64,000 nt of DNA from Sphingorhabdus sp. 109 (GCF_902506555.1 NZ_LR732707.1:1426804-1490803); one strand, 5' to 3'; counted from the first letter of the stretch, positions 54,805 through 64,000 are shown. The notes: generated by a model from the letters alone, not told the origin. Translations and numbers: made by a program.

Positions 54805-56726
54805 TTTAGAGGCATGATCTGGCGAACGATATATTCGGCAGCTTCTGCGGGTGTCATTTCAACGGTGTTCACGCGAATTTCGGCGTTTTCCGGTGATTCA
54901 TAGGGGCTATCGATACCGGTAAAATTCTTCAATTTACCGCTGCGTGCTTTCTTGTAGAGCCCCTTGACGTCGCGCTGTTCGGCAACCTCGAGTGGTGTGT
55001 CGACAAATATCTCGATAAACTCTCCATCGGACAGCATTTCACGCACCATTTGCCGTTCCGCGCGGAACGGACTGATAAAGGCTGTCAGCACGATCAATCC
55101 GGCATCGGTCATCAATTTCGCGACCTCACCCACGCGACGGATATTCTCGATCCGGTCCGCTTCGGTAAAGCCGAGATCCTTGTTCAATCCGTGCCGCACA
55201 TTGTCCCCGTCTAGCAGGAAAGTATGCCGGTTCATCAGATTGAGCTGCTTCTCGACCTCGTTTGCAATTGTGGATTTTCCCGAACCGGAAAGGCCGGTAA
55301 ACCACAATACACGCGGCGTCTGGTTTTTCAGAGACGCATGTTCTTCCCGGGTGATCGTCGTGGGCTGCCAGTGGACATTGTCGGCCCTGCGCAGGCTGAA
55401 ATGCAGCATGCCCGCCGCTACTGTCGCATTGGTAATCTTGTCGACCAGTATGAAACCGCCAAGTTGCCGGCTGTCGGCATAAGCCTCGAACACGATCGGC
55501 TTGTCGGTGTGTATTTCGGTGACACCGATGCCGTTCAGTTCCAAGGTCTTGGCCGCGAGATGCTCCATCGTGTTGATGTTGATCTCATATTTGGGTTCCT
55601 GCACCGACGCGCTGACCGTCTGCGTCGCCAGCTTGAGCCAGTAGCCGCGACCGGGCTTCAGCGCTTCGTCGCTCATCCACACGATCGTGGATTCAAACTG
55701 GTCCGAAACTTCGGGAGGATCGCCCGCTGCCGCGATTACATCGCCACGCGAACAGTCCACTTCGTCTTCCAGCGTGATCGTAACCGACTGGCCAGCGACC
55801 GCCTCATCGAGTTCGCCATCCAGCGTCACGACGCTCTTCACCCGGCTGTTCTTGCCCGACGGCACCACGCGCACAGGATCACCCGGCTTCACCGTGCCCC
55901 CGGAAACAAGCCCCGAGAAACCGCGGAAGTCGAGATTGGGACGGTTGACCCACTGGACCGGCATCCGGAACGGCTTATCCTGCGCAACCGTGGCCGTGAT
56001 CTCGATATTTTCAAGATGAGCGATAAGCGCGGGCCCCTCGTACCAAGGCGTATTGGCCGACGGGGCCTCGGTGATATTGTCGCCCTTGAAGCCGGAAATC
56101 GGGATCGCCGTGAAGCTTTCGATGCCGATTTCGGCAGCAAATTCGCGATAATCCTCGACGATTGAATCGAATATGTCCTGACTGAAGTCGACAAGGTCCA
56201 TCTTGTTCACCGCCAGAATCAGATTCTTGATTCCGAGCAGATGGGCCAGATAGGAATGGCGCCGCGTCTGCACCAATACCCCCTTGCGGGCATCCACCAG
56301 TATGACGGCGGCATCCGCAGTCGATGCACCCGTCACCATGTTTCGCGTATATTGTTCGTGGCCCGGCGTATCGGCGACAATGAACTTGCGCTTTTCGGTC
56401 GAGAAGAAACGATAGGCAACATCGATGGTGATACCCTGTTCGCGCTCGGCGGCGAGACCGTCGACCAGCAGGGCAAAATCAATCTCCTGCCCCTGGGTGC
56501 CGGACTTCTTGCTGTCGGCTTCCAGCGCAGTCAGCTGGTCTTCAAAGATCATCTTGCTGTCGTACAGCAAACGGCCGATCAGCGTGCTCTTGCCGTCGTC
56601 GACGCTGCCGCAGGTGATGAAACGCAGCAGTTCCTTGTTCTGGTGCTGCGCGAGATAGGCGTCGATATCCTCGGCGATCAGCGCATCGGTTTTGTAAATC
56701 GGATCATTTCCGGTCTGCTTGGTCAT
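54801..56726 (-). CDS. cysNC: bifunctional sulfate adenylyltransferase large subunit / APS kinase
   Basis: The 641-residue fusion has an N-terminal GTPase ([36 protein letters not shown]) and a C-terminal APS kinase starting near residue 460 ([20 protein letters not shown], in part, and [16 protein letters not shown]). It stimulates APS formation by CysD and then phosphorylates APS to PAPS. It shares one base with the cysD stop (TGATG) and overlaps cysQ downstream. Confidence 0.95.
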   Translation of the reverse strand: MTKQTGNDPIYKTDALIAEDIDAYLAQHQNKELLRFITCGSVDDGKSTLIGRLLYDSKMIFEDQLTALEADSKKSGTQGQEIDFALLVDGLAAEREQGITIDVAYRFFSTEKRKFIVADTPGHEQYTRNMVTGASTADAAVILVDARKGVLVQTRRHSYLAHLLGIKNLILAVNKMDLVDFSQDIFDSIVEDYREFAAEIGIESFTAIPISGFKGDNITEAPSANTPWYEGPALIAHLENIEITATVAQDKPFRMPVQWVNRPNLDFRGFSGLVSGGTVKPGDPVRVVPSGKNSRVKSVVTLDGELDEAVAGQSVTITLEDEVDCSRGDVIAAAGDPPEVSDQFESTIVWMSDEALKPGRGYWLKLATQTVSASVQEPKYEININTMEHLAAKTLELNGIGVTEIHTDKPIVFEAYADSRQLGGFILVDKITNATVAAGMLHFSLRRADNVHWQPTTITREEHASLKNQTPRVLWFTGLSGSGKSTIANEVEKQLNLMNRHTFLLDGDNVRHGLNKDLGFTEADRIENIRRVGEVAKLMTDAGLIVLTAFISPFRAERQMVREMLSDGEFIEIFVDTPLEVAEQRDVKGLYKKARSGKLKNFTGIDSPYESPENAEIRVNTVEMTPAEAAEYIVRQIMPLK

Positions 56727-57640
56727 CAGAAATAGCCCTCCTGCTTCTTCTTCTCCATGCCGGCGCCGCCTTCATCCTTGTCAATGATCCGCCCCTGGCG
56801 TTCGCTGGTGGTGGTCAGCAGCATTTCCTGAATGACTTCGGAAAGGGTCGACGCCGAACTCTCGACCGCTCCGGTTAAAGGGAAACAGCCCAAGGTGCGA
56901 AAACGAACAGAGCGGGTGGTGATTTCCGGTTTCTTGCCCATGACCTTCTCGAGCCGATCGAGATCGTCAGCCATGAACAGTCCACCCTCGTGGATATAGG
57001 TTGGCCGCGGCGCGGCAAAATAAAGCGGTACGATTTCGATATTTTCGGCCATGATATATTGCCAGATGTCGAGTTCGGTCCAGTTGCTGATCGGAAATAC
57101 ACGAATGCTTTCCCCTTTGGCCTTCCTGGCGTTGTAGAGATTCCACAATTCCGGCCGCTGGTTTTTGGGGTCCCAGCCATGGCTCGCAGTCCGGAATGAG
57201 AAAATTCTCTCTTTCGCACGACTTTTTTCCTCGTCGCGCCGTGCACCACCGAAAGCCACGTCAAATCCGTGCAGGTCAAGCGCCTGCTTCAACCCTTCCG
57301 TCTTCCACATGTCGGTGTGCAACGGGCCATGGTCGAACGGATTGATTCCCCGTTCCTGAGCCTCCGCATTGTGATGCACGATCAACTCCATCCCGGCGTC
57401 CTGCGCCGCCTTTTCACGCAGAGCGTACATGTCCTTGAATTTCCAGGTTGTATCGACGTGCAGAAGGGGAAACGGCGGAGGCGATGGATAAAAAGCCTTT
57501 TTGGCCAGATGCAACAGCACCGCGCTGTCCTTGCCGACGCTGTACATCATCACCGGCTTCTGCGCATCGGCCATCACTTCTCGCATGATGTGAATGGCTT
57601 CAGCCTCAAGCCGCTCCAAATGGGTTAAGATACGGGTCAA
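56726..57640 (-). CDS. cysD: sulfate adenylyltransferase small subunit
   Basis: The 304-residue ATP pyrophosphatase-type enzyme makes APS from sulfate and ATP together with CysN. The P-loop-like motif is [14 protein letters not shown] near residue 34, and [20 protein letters not shown] (in parts) and [14 protein letters not shown] follow. It is the first gene of cysD-cysNC-cysQ. A divergent regulator gene starts about 85 nt away. Confidence 0.95.
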   Translation of the reverse strand: MTRILTHLERLEAEAIHIMREVMADAQKPVMMYSVGKDSAVLLHLAKKAFYPSPPPFPLLHVDTTWKFKDMYALREKAAQDAGMELIVHHNAEAQERGINPFDHGPLHTDMWKTEGLKQALDLHGFDVAFGGARRDEEKSRAKERIFSFRTASHGWDPKNQRPELWNLYNARKAKGESIRVFPISNWTELDIWQYIMAENIEIVPLYFAAPRPTYIHEGGLFMADDLDRLEKVMGKKPEITTRSVRFRTLGCFPLTGAVESSASTLSEVIQEMLLTTTSERQGRIIDKDEGGAGMEKKKQEGYF

Positions 57641-57723
57641 TTGTCATTTCATCCTTGATCGTTCCCGGACACAATAGCCGCTTTCGACTGGCATGTAGTT
57701 CCCAAATGGGATACACTCGGGAA

Positions 57724-58824
57724 ATGGCCGTAATCTACAGCGAAGAACATGACTTGGTCGCTGCGCTGCATCGCGGCACCCTCGGGGCGCCCCCGTGGGA
57801 GGAATTTCTGGAGCAGTTGCGTCGCAGGACCGCCGCCGATTATGCAAGGCTGCTGTTTCAGGGCGACCATGACTGGTTACAATCGGTCCGGATTCCCGCT
57901 GTCGACGACGACCTAGCAGATATCAACGAAATCTACCGGCAGGAATTCGGCAATTCGCAAGCGCTCCCGCACAAGGCCATGCGGCCAAACCGGGTCTATT
58001 CGCTGGATGAATTCATCGACTCGAGCGACCCCCTGCAAAGCCGCTTCAAGACGCTATTCATGCAGGATCCCGACATCCGTTTTGCCCGCAACATGCGTGT
58101 GACTGAACCCAATGGCGGACAGATCTGGATTTCGCTCGGGCGCAAGAAGAGCGATTTTTCGGCGAGTGACGGCGCGCTGCTGGGATCACTTGCCAATCAT
58201 CTGGCGATTGCCGCCGGCACCCATGCCGAACTGGAGAGGCAGCGGCTGAAAGCAGGAATTTCCGCCGACGCGATCATGCGATTGAATTTCGGATGGTTCA
58301 TGCTTGACGGGTCCGGTCGGATTATTGACATGAGCGAACAAGCCGAAGCGCTCGTACAGGAAGCGCAATCCTTGCGTAAGTCACCGGACGGACGCCTCAT
58401 CCCCGAACAAGCCGATGCGCAGGGCATCCTGCGCAAATTTCTGAAATTGCGACAGGCCGGTGAAAGCGTTGTCCGTTCGGTCCATCTGTCGGACGAGCCA
58501 TGGCTGGACATGTTGCTCACCAACCCGCCGGCCGATCTGCCCGGTGCTCTCCAGCCGGTTGCCATTGCCTTCGTTCATGGCGAGCGAACCAGCAGCGCCG
58601 AGCGCAGCCGGCATCTCGCCAATCTTTTCGGCCTTACCCTGCAGGAAGCCCGTCTGGCACTGCATATCAGTCATGGCGTGACAATCCGGGAAGCGGCAAC
58701 TCTGCTGGGCCTTACCCACGAGACCACGCGCCTCTATTCGAAACGGATTTACGCAAAAACGGGGACGCGCGGTCAGGCCGATCTTGTCCGCCTTATTCTG
58801 GCGAGCATCGTGGCGCTCACCTGA
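57724..58824 (+). CDS. LuxR-type transcriptional regulator
   Basis: The protein has about 366 residues. Its C-terminus has a LuxR-type helix-turn-helix: FGLTLQEARLALHISHGVTI and AATLLGLTHETTRLYSKRIY. The N-terminal 200 residues are mixed, with a possible GAF/PAS-like region (FGWFMLDGSGRIIDMSEQAE). An ATG at 57724 behind CGGGAA is preferred to one at 57706. It is divergent from cysD and could regulate it (inference). Confidence 0.82.
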   Translation: MAVIYSEEHDLVAALHRGTLGAPPWEEFLEQLRRRTAADYARLLFQGDHDWLQSVRIPAVDDDLADINEIYRQEFGNSQALPHKAMRPNRVYSLDEFIDSSDPLQSRFKTLFMQDPDIRFARNMRVTEPNGGQIWISLGRKKSDFSASDGALLGSLANHLAIAAGTHAELERQRLKAGISADAIMRLNFGWFMLDGSGRIIDMSEQAEALVQEAQSLRKSPDGRLIPEQADAQGILRKFLKLRQAGESVVRSVHLSDEPWLDMLLTNPPADLPGALQPVAIAFVHGERTSSAERSRHLANLFGLTLQEARLALHISHGVTIREAATLLGLTHETTRLYSKRIYAKTGTRGQADLVRLILASIVALT

Positions 58825-58861
58825 ACGCGGAAAACTGAGTCCCCATTGAAGAAAAAGGAAA

Positions 58862-58938
58862 TGGTGCGCCCGACAGGATTCGAACCTGTGGCCCCCAGAT
58901 TAGGAATCTGGTGCTCTATCCGACTGAGCTACGGGCGC
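58862..58938 (-). tRNA. tRNA-Arg (anticodon CCT)
   Basis: The minus strand folds as a 77-nt tRNA: acceptor GCGCCCG/CGGGCGC, D arm GCTC/GAGC, anticodon stem CCAGA/TCTGG with loop TTCCTAA (anticodon CCT at 58904-58902), T arm ACAGG-TTCGAAT-CCTGT, and an encoded CCA end at 58864-58862. It reads AGG codons. Confidence 0.97.
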
Positions 58939-58982
58939 TTGATACCGGAGGGTTTAGCCACATCAGCGTACGCATGCTACAG

Positions 58983-59480
58983 TCAATTTTTGGATTCTGG
59001 TGGTATAACCGGAAGAGGCAAAGGAAGCGCAGCAATGCCTTCTTCGGCCAGATCGGACACTTCTTCCTGAGAAGCTGTGCCATGGATGGGCTTTTCCTCC
59101 GCATCTCCATAATGAATGTCACGCGCGCGGTCGGCAAATTTGTCGCCAACCCATTCGGATTTGGCTAACATCTCCGCTTGCGCCTTGACCAATTTCCCGA
59201 GCATTTCCTTATATTCGGCCGGCACAGCAACTTCATTGGAAACCGGCTTGCTGGCGCCCGGCGCTTCGGTGCCCTGCTCCACCGGGTTCGCGGCCACTGG
59301 TTCCTGATTCCCTTTACGGCCCAGACTTGGTGCCATCACGGCCTTGGCTATGTTGGTGCTGCCGCATATCGGACAGTCCAGCAAACCGCGGGCCTGTTGA
59401 TCTGCATAGTCTTCCGAAGAGCCAAACCAACCCTCGAAGCGATGTTCTCCATCGGCACAAACAAGGTCAAATACAATCAT
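58983..59480 (-). CDS. DUF1178 family protein
   Basis: The 165-residue protein starts MIVFDLVCADGEHRFEGWFG, and has a zinc-ribbon-like LLDCPICGSTNIAKAVMAP near residue 33, the usual DUF1178 features. The role is unknown. Its ATG overlaps the stop codon of the nitrilase-family gene by 4 nt, a widespread pairing in Alphaproteobacteria. Confidence 0.9.
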   Translation of the reverse strand: MIVFDLVCADGEHRFEGWFGSSEDYADQQARGLLDCPICGSTNIAKAVMAPSLGRKGNQEPVAANPVEQGTEAPGASKPVSNEVAVPAEYKEMLGKLVKAQAEMLAKSEWVGDKFADRARDIHYGDAEEKPIHGTASQEEVSDLAEEGIAALPLPLPVIPPESKN

Positions 59481-60310
59481 TGAACCATCGCGGGTAACGC
59501 GAAATTTTGACGATTGGCAACAGCCGGTATCCGCGAGCGCACCGCTCCAACCTGCGAACAGTCCAGATCACAAAATCCAAGTCCAGTCCCCTCTCCCATA
59601 TCGAGCAGGATTTTACCCCAGGGATCGACGACCATCGAATGGCCGTAAGTTGATCTACCGTCTTCGTGCCGGCCATATTGCGCGGCCGCTACGACAAAAG
59701 CCCCAGCCTCGATCGCGCGGGCCCGCAGTAATATTTCCCAATGCGCCTTACCGGTCGGAACAGTGAAGGCAGCGGGAACCGACAAAATATCGGCGCCAGC
59801 ATTGGTGAGCGCCTCGTAGAGCCCCGGAAACCGAAGATCATAGCAAATCGACATGCCCAGAGTCGCTTCAGGGATCGAGGCGACCACTGCGTCGCGACCT
59901 CCCGCATAGGCAGAGGATTCGCGCTGGGATTCCTCCCCCCCAAGATCCACGTCAAATAGGTGGATCTTGTCATAGCGGGCGGTAATTTCGCCCCGAGGGT
60001 TGATCAGATAAGACCGGTTCGACCATTTGGCGTCGGGATTGCCCGGATCGCTGATCGCCAAGGAACCGAGCTGCACCCAAATCCCGGCTTTTTGCGCTTC
60101 CGACCGGACCGCCGCAAGAACGGCATCATCCGATTCACCGCGGATCGCTGCCTTCGCCCTGGATCTATCCCGGTCCAGCAGTCCGCTCATCTCGGGCGTA
60201 AAAATCATTACGGCACCAGCGGCGGCGGAATCCGCTATAAGTTCGCAGAGTTGACGGGCATTTTCTTCGGGAACAATGCCACTATTCATTTGGGCCAGCG
60301 CGATTTTCAA
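59477..60310 (-). CDS. nitrilase-superfamily carbon-nitrogen hydrolase (Nit2-like)
   Basis: The 277-residue protein has the catalytic triad: Glu in FTPEMSGLLD, Lys in YDKIHLFDVD and Cys in GMSICYDLRFPGLYE. The sequence is typical of the Nit1/Nit2 group, which repairs deaminated glutathione or hydrolyses omega-amides. It lies between grxC and DUF1178, both consistent with a glutathione-related role. Confidence 0.88.
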   Translation of the reverse strand: MKIALAQMNSGIVPEENARQLCELIADSAAAGAVMIFTPEMSGLLDRDRSRAKAAIRGESDDAVLAAVRSEAQKAGIWVQLGSLAISDPGNPDAKWSNRSYLINPRGEITARYDKIHLFDVDLGGEESQRESSAYAGGRDAVVASIPEATLGMSICYDLRFPGLYEALTNAGADILSVPAAFTVPTGKAHWEILLRARAIEAGAFVVAAAQYGRHEDGRSTYGHSMVVDPWGKILLDMGEGTGLGFCDLDCSQVGAVRSRIPAVANRQNFALPAMVQ

Positions 60311-60316
60311 ACTGGA

Positions 60317-60574
60317 TCAGCCTGCAAGAAGCGCGTCGAGCTCACCCGACCGGTCCAGGGCAGCAAGATCGTCTGATCCGCCGACATGACGATTGTCGAT
60401 AAAAATTTGAGGCACTGTCATTCTTCCGCCGGAGCGCTGGATCATTTCCTCACGCTTTGCGCCGTCCATGCTGATATCTGTTTCTTCAAAACTGACATTC
60501 TTTCCTTCCAGCAGCGCTTTGGCACGGAAGCAGAAGCCGCAAGTAAACTTGGTATATATTTCAACTTTAGCCAT
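60317..60574 (-). CDS. grxC: glutaredoxin 3-type
   Basis: The 85-residue thiol-disulfide oxidoreductase has the active site FTCGFCFRAK (CGFC instead of the usual CPYC), then TVPQIFIDNRHVGGSDDLAA, with the cis-Pro and glutathione-binding GGSDD. It is 6 nt upstream of the nitrilase-family gene. The CGFC change may alter redox potential. Confidence 0.92.
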   Translation of the reverse strand: MAKVEIYTKFTCGFCFRAKALLEGKNVSFEETDISMDGAKREEMIQRSGGRMTVPQIFIDNRHVGGSDDLAALDRSGELDALLAG

Positions 60575-60652
60575 ATTTCGCTCTTTCTCGCTTGAGTCTG
60601 CAAATGGGCTGTCCAGACCGAAAATTCAAGCTATCGCTGCCGCTTCGTCAAT

Positions 60653-61390
60653 TCATAGATTTTCCGAATCGCTTATAACCCGCGCCCAGCAGAATACGAG
60701 CACTTGGTTGGCTCCCGCTTTTTTCAGCAGACGCGCGCAAGCATTACTGGTCGAGCCGCTGGTATAAACATCATCCACCAGCACAACTGGTCTGCCGGCA
60801 AGTCTTTTTTGCGCATCGGGCCTTAGCGCAAACGCATTGTTGACAGTCTTACGTCGCTGTTTGCCGCTCATGCCTCTCAGCGGCGGCGTAACTTTCGTGC
60901 GGACGAGGACATCTTGGTCCATTTGCATCCCCGAATTGCGGGCAAGTTCCCGACCGATCAGAACCGATTGGTTGAACCCCCGGCTCCACAACCGCGAACG
61001 ATGGAGGGGAACCGGAACGATCACGGCATCATCCGGGCAATCCGCGATATATTTCTGCAGATGCTCAGCGATCAGTCTCGCAAGTCCCAGCCGCGTACCA
61101 TATTTCAGCCGCATCGCAATCAACGCGCTCAGATCATCATAGCGCACTGCTGCTCGTACCCCATCATGGACAGGCCGGGTCGCCAGACATTTCACACAGA
61201 GACTTTCGCCGGGATGGTCGAAAACCAACGGCATTCCGCAAGCTGAGCACCAAGGTTTTGCCAGAAAATCCAGTTCCTGCCAGCATGACAGGCAGAAGTG
61301 ATTGTCTGTTGAGACAGTGACGCCGCATATCGGACATCTCGGCGGCAGAGCGAAATCGACTAGCGGTCTGAACAGGGGTCGCAACGGCAT
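60653..61390 (-). CDS. ComF-family phosphoribosyltransferase-like protein
   Basis: The protein has about 245 residues. N-terminal zinc cysteines are in RCPICGVTVS...CLSCW and CSACGMP...CVKC (given in parts), and the C-terminal phosphoribosyl-pyrophosphate loop is VVLVDDVYTSGSTSNAC. ComF proteins assist DNA uptake in competent bacteria, but are also widespread in non-competent ones. ATG 61390 is chosen over an upstream in-frame codon that overlaps the divergent methyltransferase gene. Confidence 0.9.
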   Translation of the reverse strand: MPLRPLFRPLVDFALPPRCPICGVTVSTDNHFCLSCWQELDFLAKPWCSACGMPLVFDHPGESLCVKCLATRPVHDGVRAAVRYDDLSALIAMRLKYGTRLGLARLIAEHLQKYIADCPDDAVIVPVPLHRSRLWSRGFNQSVLIGRELARNSGMQMDQDVLVRTKVTPPLRGMSGKQRRKTVNNAFALRPDAQKRLAGRPVVLVDDVYTSGSTSNACARLLKKAGANQVLVFCWARVISDSENL

Positions 61391-61430
61391 TTGATCTTTT
61401 CGCCTTGCACTCCTAAAGCCGCAAGGCCCT

Positions 61431-62309
61431 ATGACCGATACAGTCAATTATCCGGAAGTTTTTGATCGCGGGAGACGACGCATCGTCCGCGATCGCGCCT
61501 ATGCGCGGGCGCAAGGCAATGATTTTTTCTCCCAGATCATGGTTGATGAGATTTTGGAACGCCTTGATGTTGTGAAACGCGATTTTCGGCGCGCGTTGCT
61601 GGTTGGCCTTTCGGCGCCAAAACTTGGCAAAGCGCTGCAAGACCGCGGTATCGCGGTTGTTGTTGCGGATTCCAGCGCTCGCTTGGCACAGGCGTGCGGT
61701 GGTGTGATCTGCGATGATGATCGCTTACCTTTTTCTGATCACAGTTTCGATCTGATCATCAATATCGGCTCGCTCGATACGATCAATGACTTGCCAGGCG
61801 CATTCGTTCTGGCCCGCAGGATATTGATCCCGGACGGCCTCATGCTGGCAACCTTTATCTGTGCCGAAAGCTTTCAAGCGCTCAAAGCGATAATGATGGT
61901 GGCCGACGGCGACCGGGTTTCGGCTCATATCCATCCCCAGATCGACGTCCGGACAGCCGGCGATCTGATGGCACGCGCGGGATTGACAATGCCTGTGGCC
62001 GATAGCGACTCCTTGCAGATGAAATATTCCAGTCTCGAGCGGTTGATCTCGGATATAAGAGATGCCGGTGGAAGTAATATTCTGTCCGGTGGCACGTCGG
62101 CGATAGGCCCGAATGTCTACCGGAAGATCAAAGCCCTGTTCCAGAAACAGGCAGCCTCTGACGGGAAATTCACTGAGCGCGTCGCACTGTTATATCTCTG
62201 TGCATGGGCGCCTCACCCAGATCAGCCCAAACCCGCGCGCCGGGGGAGCGGCCAGGTATCGCTCACCACCACGCTTTCGGGAAATGCGGACACCAATCCG
62301 GACAGCTAA
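61431..62309 (+). CDS. SAM-dependent methyltransferase (BioC/NDUFAF5-like)
   Basis: The 292-residue protein starts VFDRGRRRIVRDRAYARAQG, characteristic of NDUFAF5-like enzymes. The SAM-binding region is ALLVGLSAPKLGKALQDRGI followed by VVVADSS, and DDDRLPFSDHSFDLIINIGS. NDUFAF5 hydroxylates an Arg of complex I in mitochondria; the bacterial function may be similar. It overlaps the convergent Nudix gene by 4 nt. Confidence 0.82.
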   Translation: MTDTVNYPEVFDRGRRRIVRDRAYARAQGNDFFSQIMVDEILERLDVVKRDFRRALLVGLSAPKLGKALQDRGIAVVVADSSARLAQACGGVICDDDRLPFSDHSFDLIINIGSLDTINDLPGAFVLARRILIPDGLMLATFICAESFQALKAIMMVADGDRVSAHIHPQIDVRTAGDLMARAGLTMPVADSDSLQMKYSSLERLISDIRDAGGSNILSGGTSAIGPNVYRKIKALFQKQAASDGKFTERVALLYLCAWAPHPDQPKPARRGSGQVSLTTTLSGNADTNPDS

Positions 62310-62728
62310 GTCAGAGCTGCAAGACTGTTCGATAATTTTTGAACCAATGGCCCGTCAGCCGGGGGCATTGGCAATTGCTTTATGGCATCAATCTCCAGCC
62401 ACTGCACGTCCTGCGATTCCGCATTTCGGACATTCCCAGACCATTTTTGGCTTATATATAAAAGCAGAACCAAATGCCGGTCTCCCAGTGCCTCGCTGGC
62501 GAACGCAACCGATTCCAGATCCGCTTCCTTTACATCAATATCCAGCTCCTCATTCAGTTCACGCACCAGCGCCGTCTCCGGAGTCTCGCCCTGTTCAACC
62601 TTCCCGCCGGGGAACTCCCAAAGTCCCGCCATCGGCTTGCCTTCGGGGCGCTTCTGCACCAGAATTCTGCCATTCTGGTCGACCAGTGCAGCGGCGACGA
62701 CAAACAGGTATGTCGGGATTTTTTCCAT
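62306..62728 (-). CDS. mutT: MutT-type Nudix hydrolase
   Basis: The 140-residue protein has the Nudix box GGKVEQGETPETALVRELNE followed by ELDI, which fits Gx5Ex7REUxEExGU. LLLYISQKWSGNVRNAESQDVQW, in part, and the sequence overall, fit 8-oxo-dGTP diphosphatase, which cleanses the nucleotide pool. Confidence 0.9.
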   Translation of the reverse strand: MEKIPTYLFVVAAALVDQNGRILVQKRPEGKPMAGLWEFPGGKVEQGETPETALVRELNEELDIDVKEADLESVAFASEALGDRHLVLLLYISQKWSGNVRNAESQDVQWLEIDAIKQLPMPPADGPLVQKLSNSLAALT

Positions 62729-62820
62729 TATTTTAGGCGGTGTAAGGATTTTGTTAATCCCTTTCTGTGAAACGGGGAATGTTCACGACTTAGCAGAACT
62801 TTATCCGCGTTGAGAGAGAC

Positions 62821-62994
62821 ATGTTTGATTTTTTGAAAAGAATATATCTTTCTGACAAGGGCGCAACGGCTGTGGAATATGGATTGATACTGGCTCTTAT
62901 AGCACTGACCGTGCTTGTTTCGATTGCCGGCGTCGCCAACAGGACAGTCGGCATGTGGGATGACGTTGCCAATGAGGTTACAGACGTTTCATAA
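62821..62994 (+). CDS. Flp-type pilin (first copy)
   Basis: The 57-residue protein MFDFLKRIYLSDKGATAVEY continues with a hydrophobic helix. Cleavage is expected after Gly14, leaving ATAVEY with Glu5/Tyr6 of mature Flp. TTGAGAGAGAC precedes the ATG. Confidence 0.85.
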   Translation: MFDFLKRIYLSDKGATAVEYGLILALIALTVLVSIAGVANRTVGMWDDVANEVTDVS

Positions 62995-63106
62995 TTATAT
63001 TGCGGGCTTAAAATCTTGGTAAGGTTTTTCGGTTAAGTTATTGAACATTGGATGTGAATTGGATCCAATTGGGTAAGTGAAGTTTGTCAAATCTAGGAGA
63101 CCAGAC

Positions 63107-63271
63107 ATGAAACTCGTACGTAAAATGTTCAAGAATGAAGAAGGCGCAACGGCTATCGAATATGGCCTGATCGCTGCTCTGATCGCTGTTGCAGCTATCG
63201 TTGCAATGGGTCAGCTGGGTAACACCCTCAGCAACACCTTCAAAGAAGTCGATAACTCGATGGCTGGCTAA
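63107..63271 (+). CDS. Flp-type pilin (second copy)
   Basis: The 54-residue protein has KNEEGATAIEYGLIAALIAV, the canonical Flp prepilin site (cleavage after Gly13, Glu5/Tyr6). TAGGAGACCAGAC precedes the ATG, and a strong terminator follows. Main subunit of tight-adherence pili, while the first copy is more diverged. No other tad/cpa genes are in the window. Confidence 0.9.
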   Translation: MKLVRKMFKNEEGATAIEYGLIAALIAVAAIVAMGQLGNTLSNTFKEVDNSMAG

Positions 63272-63294
63272 TCTTCGGATAAGCAAGCAAAGAG

Positions 63295-63326
63295 GACGGC
63301 AGCCTAACGGCTGCCGTCTTTTTTTT
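63295..63326 (+). terminator. intrinsic terminator after the Flp pilin
   Basis: GACGGCAGCC pairs perfectly with GGCTGCCGTC around TAAC, and eight T follow. A canonical factor-independent terminator. Confidence 0.93.
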
Positions 63327-63336
63327 GCCTGCAATA

Positions 63337-64000
63337 TTAGTAAGTGATGATCTTCACCTTCTGCCCCACGCGTAGCCCGTCATTCGCATCCATCCGGTTC
63401 AAAACCAGAAACCGGTCCAGTTGATAATTATCATATGCCATGCGGGTAGAGAGGTTTGAAATCGTATCTCCGCTTTGAACCGTCACAATATCAACTTTAC
63501 GAGATCTGATCGCGGCCGCTTCCGAGGCGGAAAGCCTGTTGATACTCTGATACATGGGAGAGAAAACAGAAGCGCTTCCGGCTGGCGCGATTGTGGCGAA
63601 GTGAAACGCACTACTTTTTGAAAATTCATAGGCAAATACAGTGACATCGACTTTACCGTTACTGCTGTCCACCCTTGCCATCGCATAAGCTGCAGGCAAT
63701 CCGTTTACCGTTGTCCTCTGAATATCACCATAGGATATGCTCTGGCCCTCGCCAGCTAGTCCCTTGAACGCTGCATCGATATATGTTGCCATATTGCCGC
63801 TATAGACGCCGGTAGTAAACTGTCCCTGGCCACCGGATCCCGAGATTGAAACCGCGCGTGCACCATTTTGCATCGAAAAACCGTTTGGAACCGTGAATTT
63901 CAGTTTAAGATCACGATGCAGGAAACTGCTTCCTTCGATCACCCCTTGTTTGGGATCATCGCCATATAATATTCCATCCAGATTTTGCAGAAACCGGTCC
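63337..64000 (-). CDS. M48-family metalloprotease-like protein, C-terminal part (5' end outside window)
   Basis: The frame is open to the window edge, so only about 220 C-terminal residues are visible. DRFLQNLDGILYGDDPKQGV and FTVPNGFSMQNGARAV are typical of the middle of putative Zn-dependent proteases of the M48 type found in Alphaproteobacteria. The tail TVQSGDTISNLSTRMA...LNRMDANDGLRVGQKVKI (in parts) is LysM-like. The catalytic HExxH would be outside the window. Confidence 0.78.
   Translation of the reverse strand, partial: DRFLQNLDGILYGDDPKQGVIEGSSFLHRDLKLKFTVPNGFSMQNGARAVSISGSGGQGQFTTGVYSGNMATYIDAAFKGLAGEGQSISYGDIQRTTVNGLPAAYAMARVDSSNGKVDVTVFAYEFSKSSAFHFATIAPAGSASVFSPMYQSINRLSASEAAAIRSRKVDIVTVQSGDTISNLSTRMAYDNYQLDRFLVLNRMDANDGLRVGQKVKIITY

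Overview
The window looks like chromosome of a free-living alphaproteobacterium, most probably a member of the Sphingomonadales (Sphingopyxis / Parasphingorhabdus-like). This is inferred from protein families and gene order: a complete ccoNOQP-ccoGHIS set facing a FixL/FixJ pair, a LuxR-type regulator with a C-terminal membrane anchor next to small sphingomonad-type proteins, two winged-helix proteins of a type I associate with sphingomonads, Flp pilins, and a coniferyl-aldehyde-dehydrogenase-type ALDH. No rRNA, CRISPR array, transposase or integrase was seen. There is one tRNA (Arg, CCT).

Layout. (1) 1-12.6 kb: surface polysaccharide locus. It holds a FlaA1/CapD-type dehydratase (cut by the window edge), ManA and ManC (GDP-mannose), WecB and WecC (UDP-ManNAcA), then a tightly packed minus-strand block of GT2, flippase-like membrane protein, sulfotransferase-like protein, GT-C membrane glycosyltransferase and GT4. 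(2) 12.7-22.1 kb: CoA-ester lyase, aldehyde dehydrogenase, family III CoA-transferase, DEAD-box helicase, a second sulfotransferase, gamma-glutamyltransferase, a DsrE-like exported protein and an EEP-fold phosphodiesterase. (3) 22.2-33.2 kb: cbb3 oxidase with its assembly genes, a small exported Cys-rich protein, then convergent FixLJ and a tandem universal stress protein. (4) 33.3-39.3 kb: mixed genes, including an endolysin/holin pair of the gene-transfer-agent release type, a Cys-heptad-repeat lipoprotein with a structured leader, a class II aldolase-like protein and a GAF protein with a degenerate GGDEF.

(5) 39.8-47.3 kb: an isolated flagellar-type control island. It has a winged-helix protein, a sigma-54 activator (AAA+/Fis), a FliS-like protein, FliA, an FlhA lacking most of its membrane domain, and an FlgM-like protein. 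A sigma-54 promoter of near-perfect consensus lies upstream of the short flhA. Much of 44.9-47.3 kb is weakly coding. (6) 47.3-49.7 kb: an uncharacterised minus-strand operon of five genes (membrane-anchored LuxR-type regulator, small helical protein, membrane protein, RadC/JAB protein, winged-helix protein). (7) 50-54 kb: a multistep phosphorelay (CHASE hybrid kinase, single-domain receiver, receiver-HPt protein). (8) 54-57.6 kb: cysD-cysNC-cysQ, making APS/PAPS and removing PAP; this could feed the two sulfotransferases. (9) 57.7-64 kb: LuxR-type regulator, tRNA-Arg, a DUF1178-nitrilase-glutaredoxin-ComF run, a methyltransferase, a Nudix hydrolase, two Flp pilins and a partial M48-type metalloprotease.

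The most unusual items are the short FlhA under a sigma-54 promoter next to a sigma-54 activator, the five-gene RadC operon, the lone GTA-type lysis pair, the Cys-heptad lipoprotein with its hairpin leader, and iterated TGTCGR-N4-CCGACA dyads upstream of the FliS-like gene.
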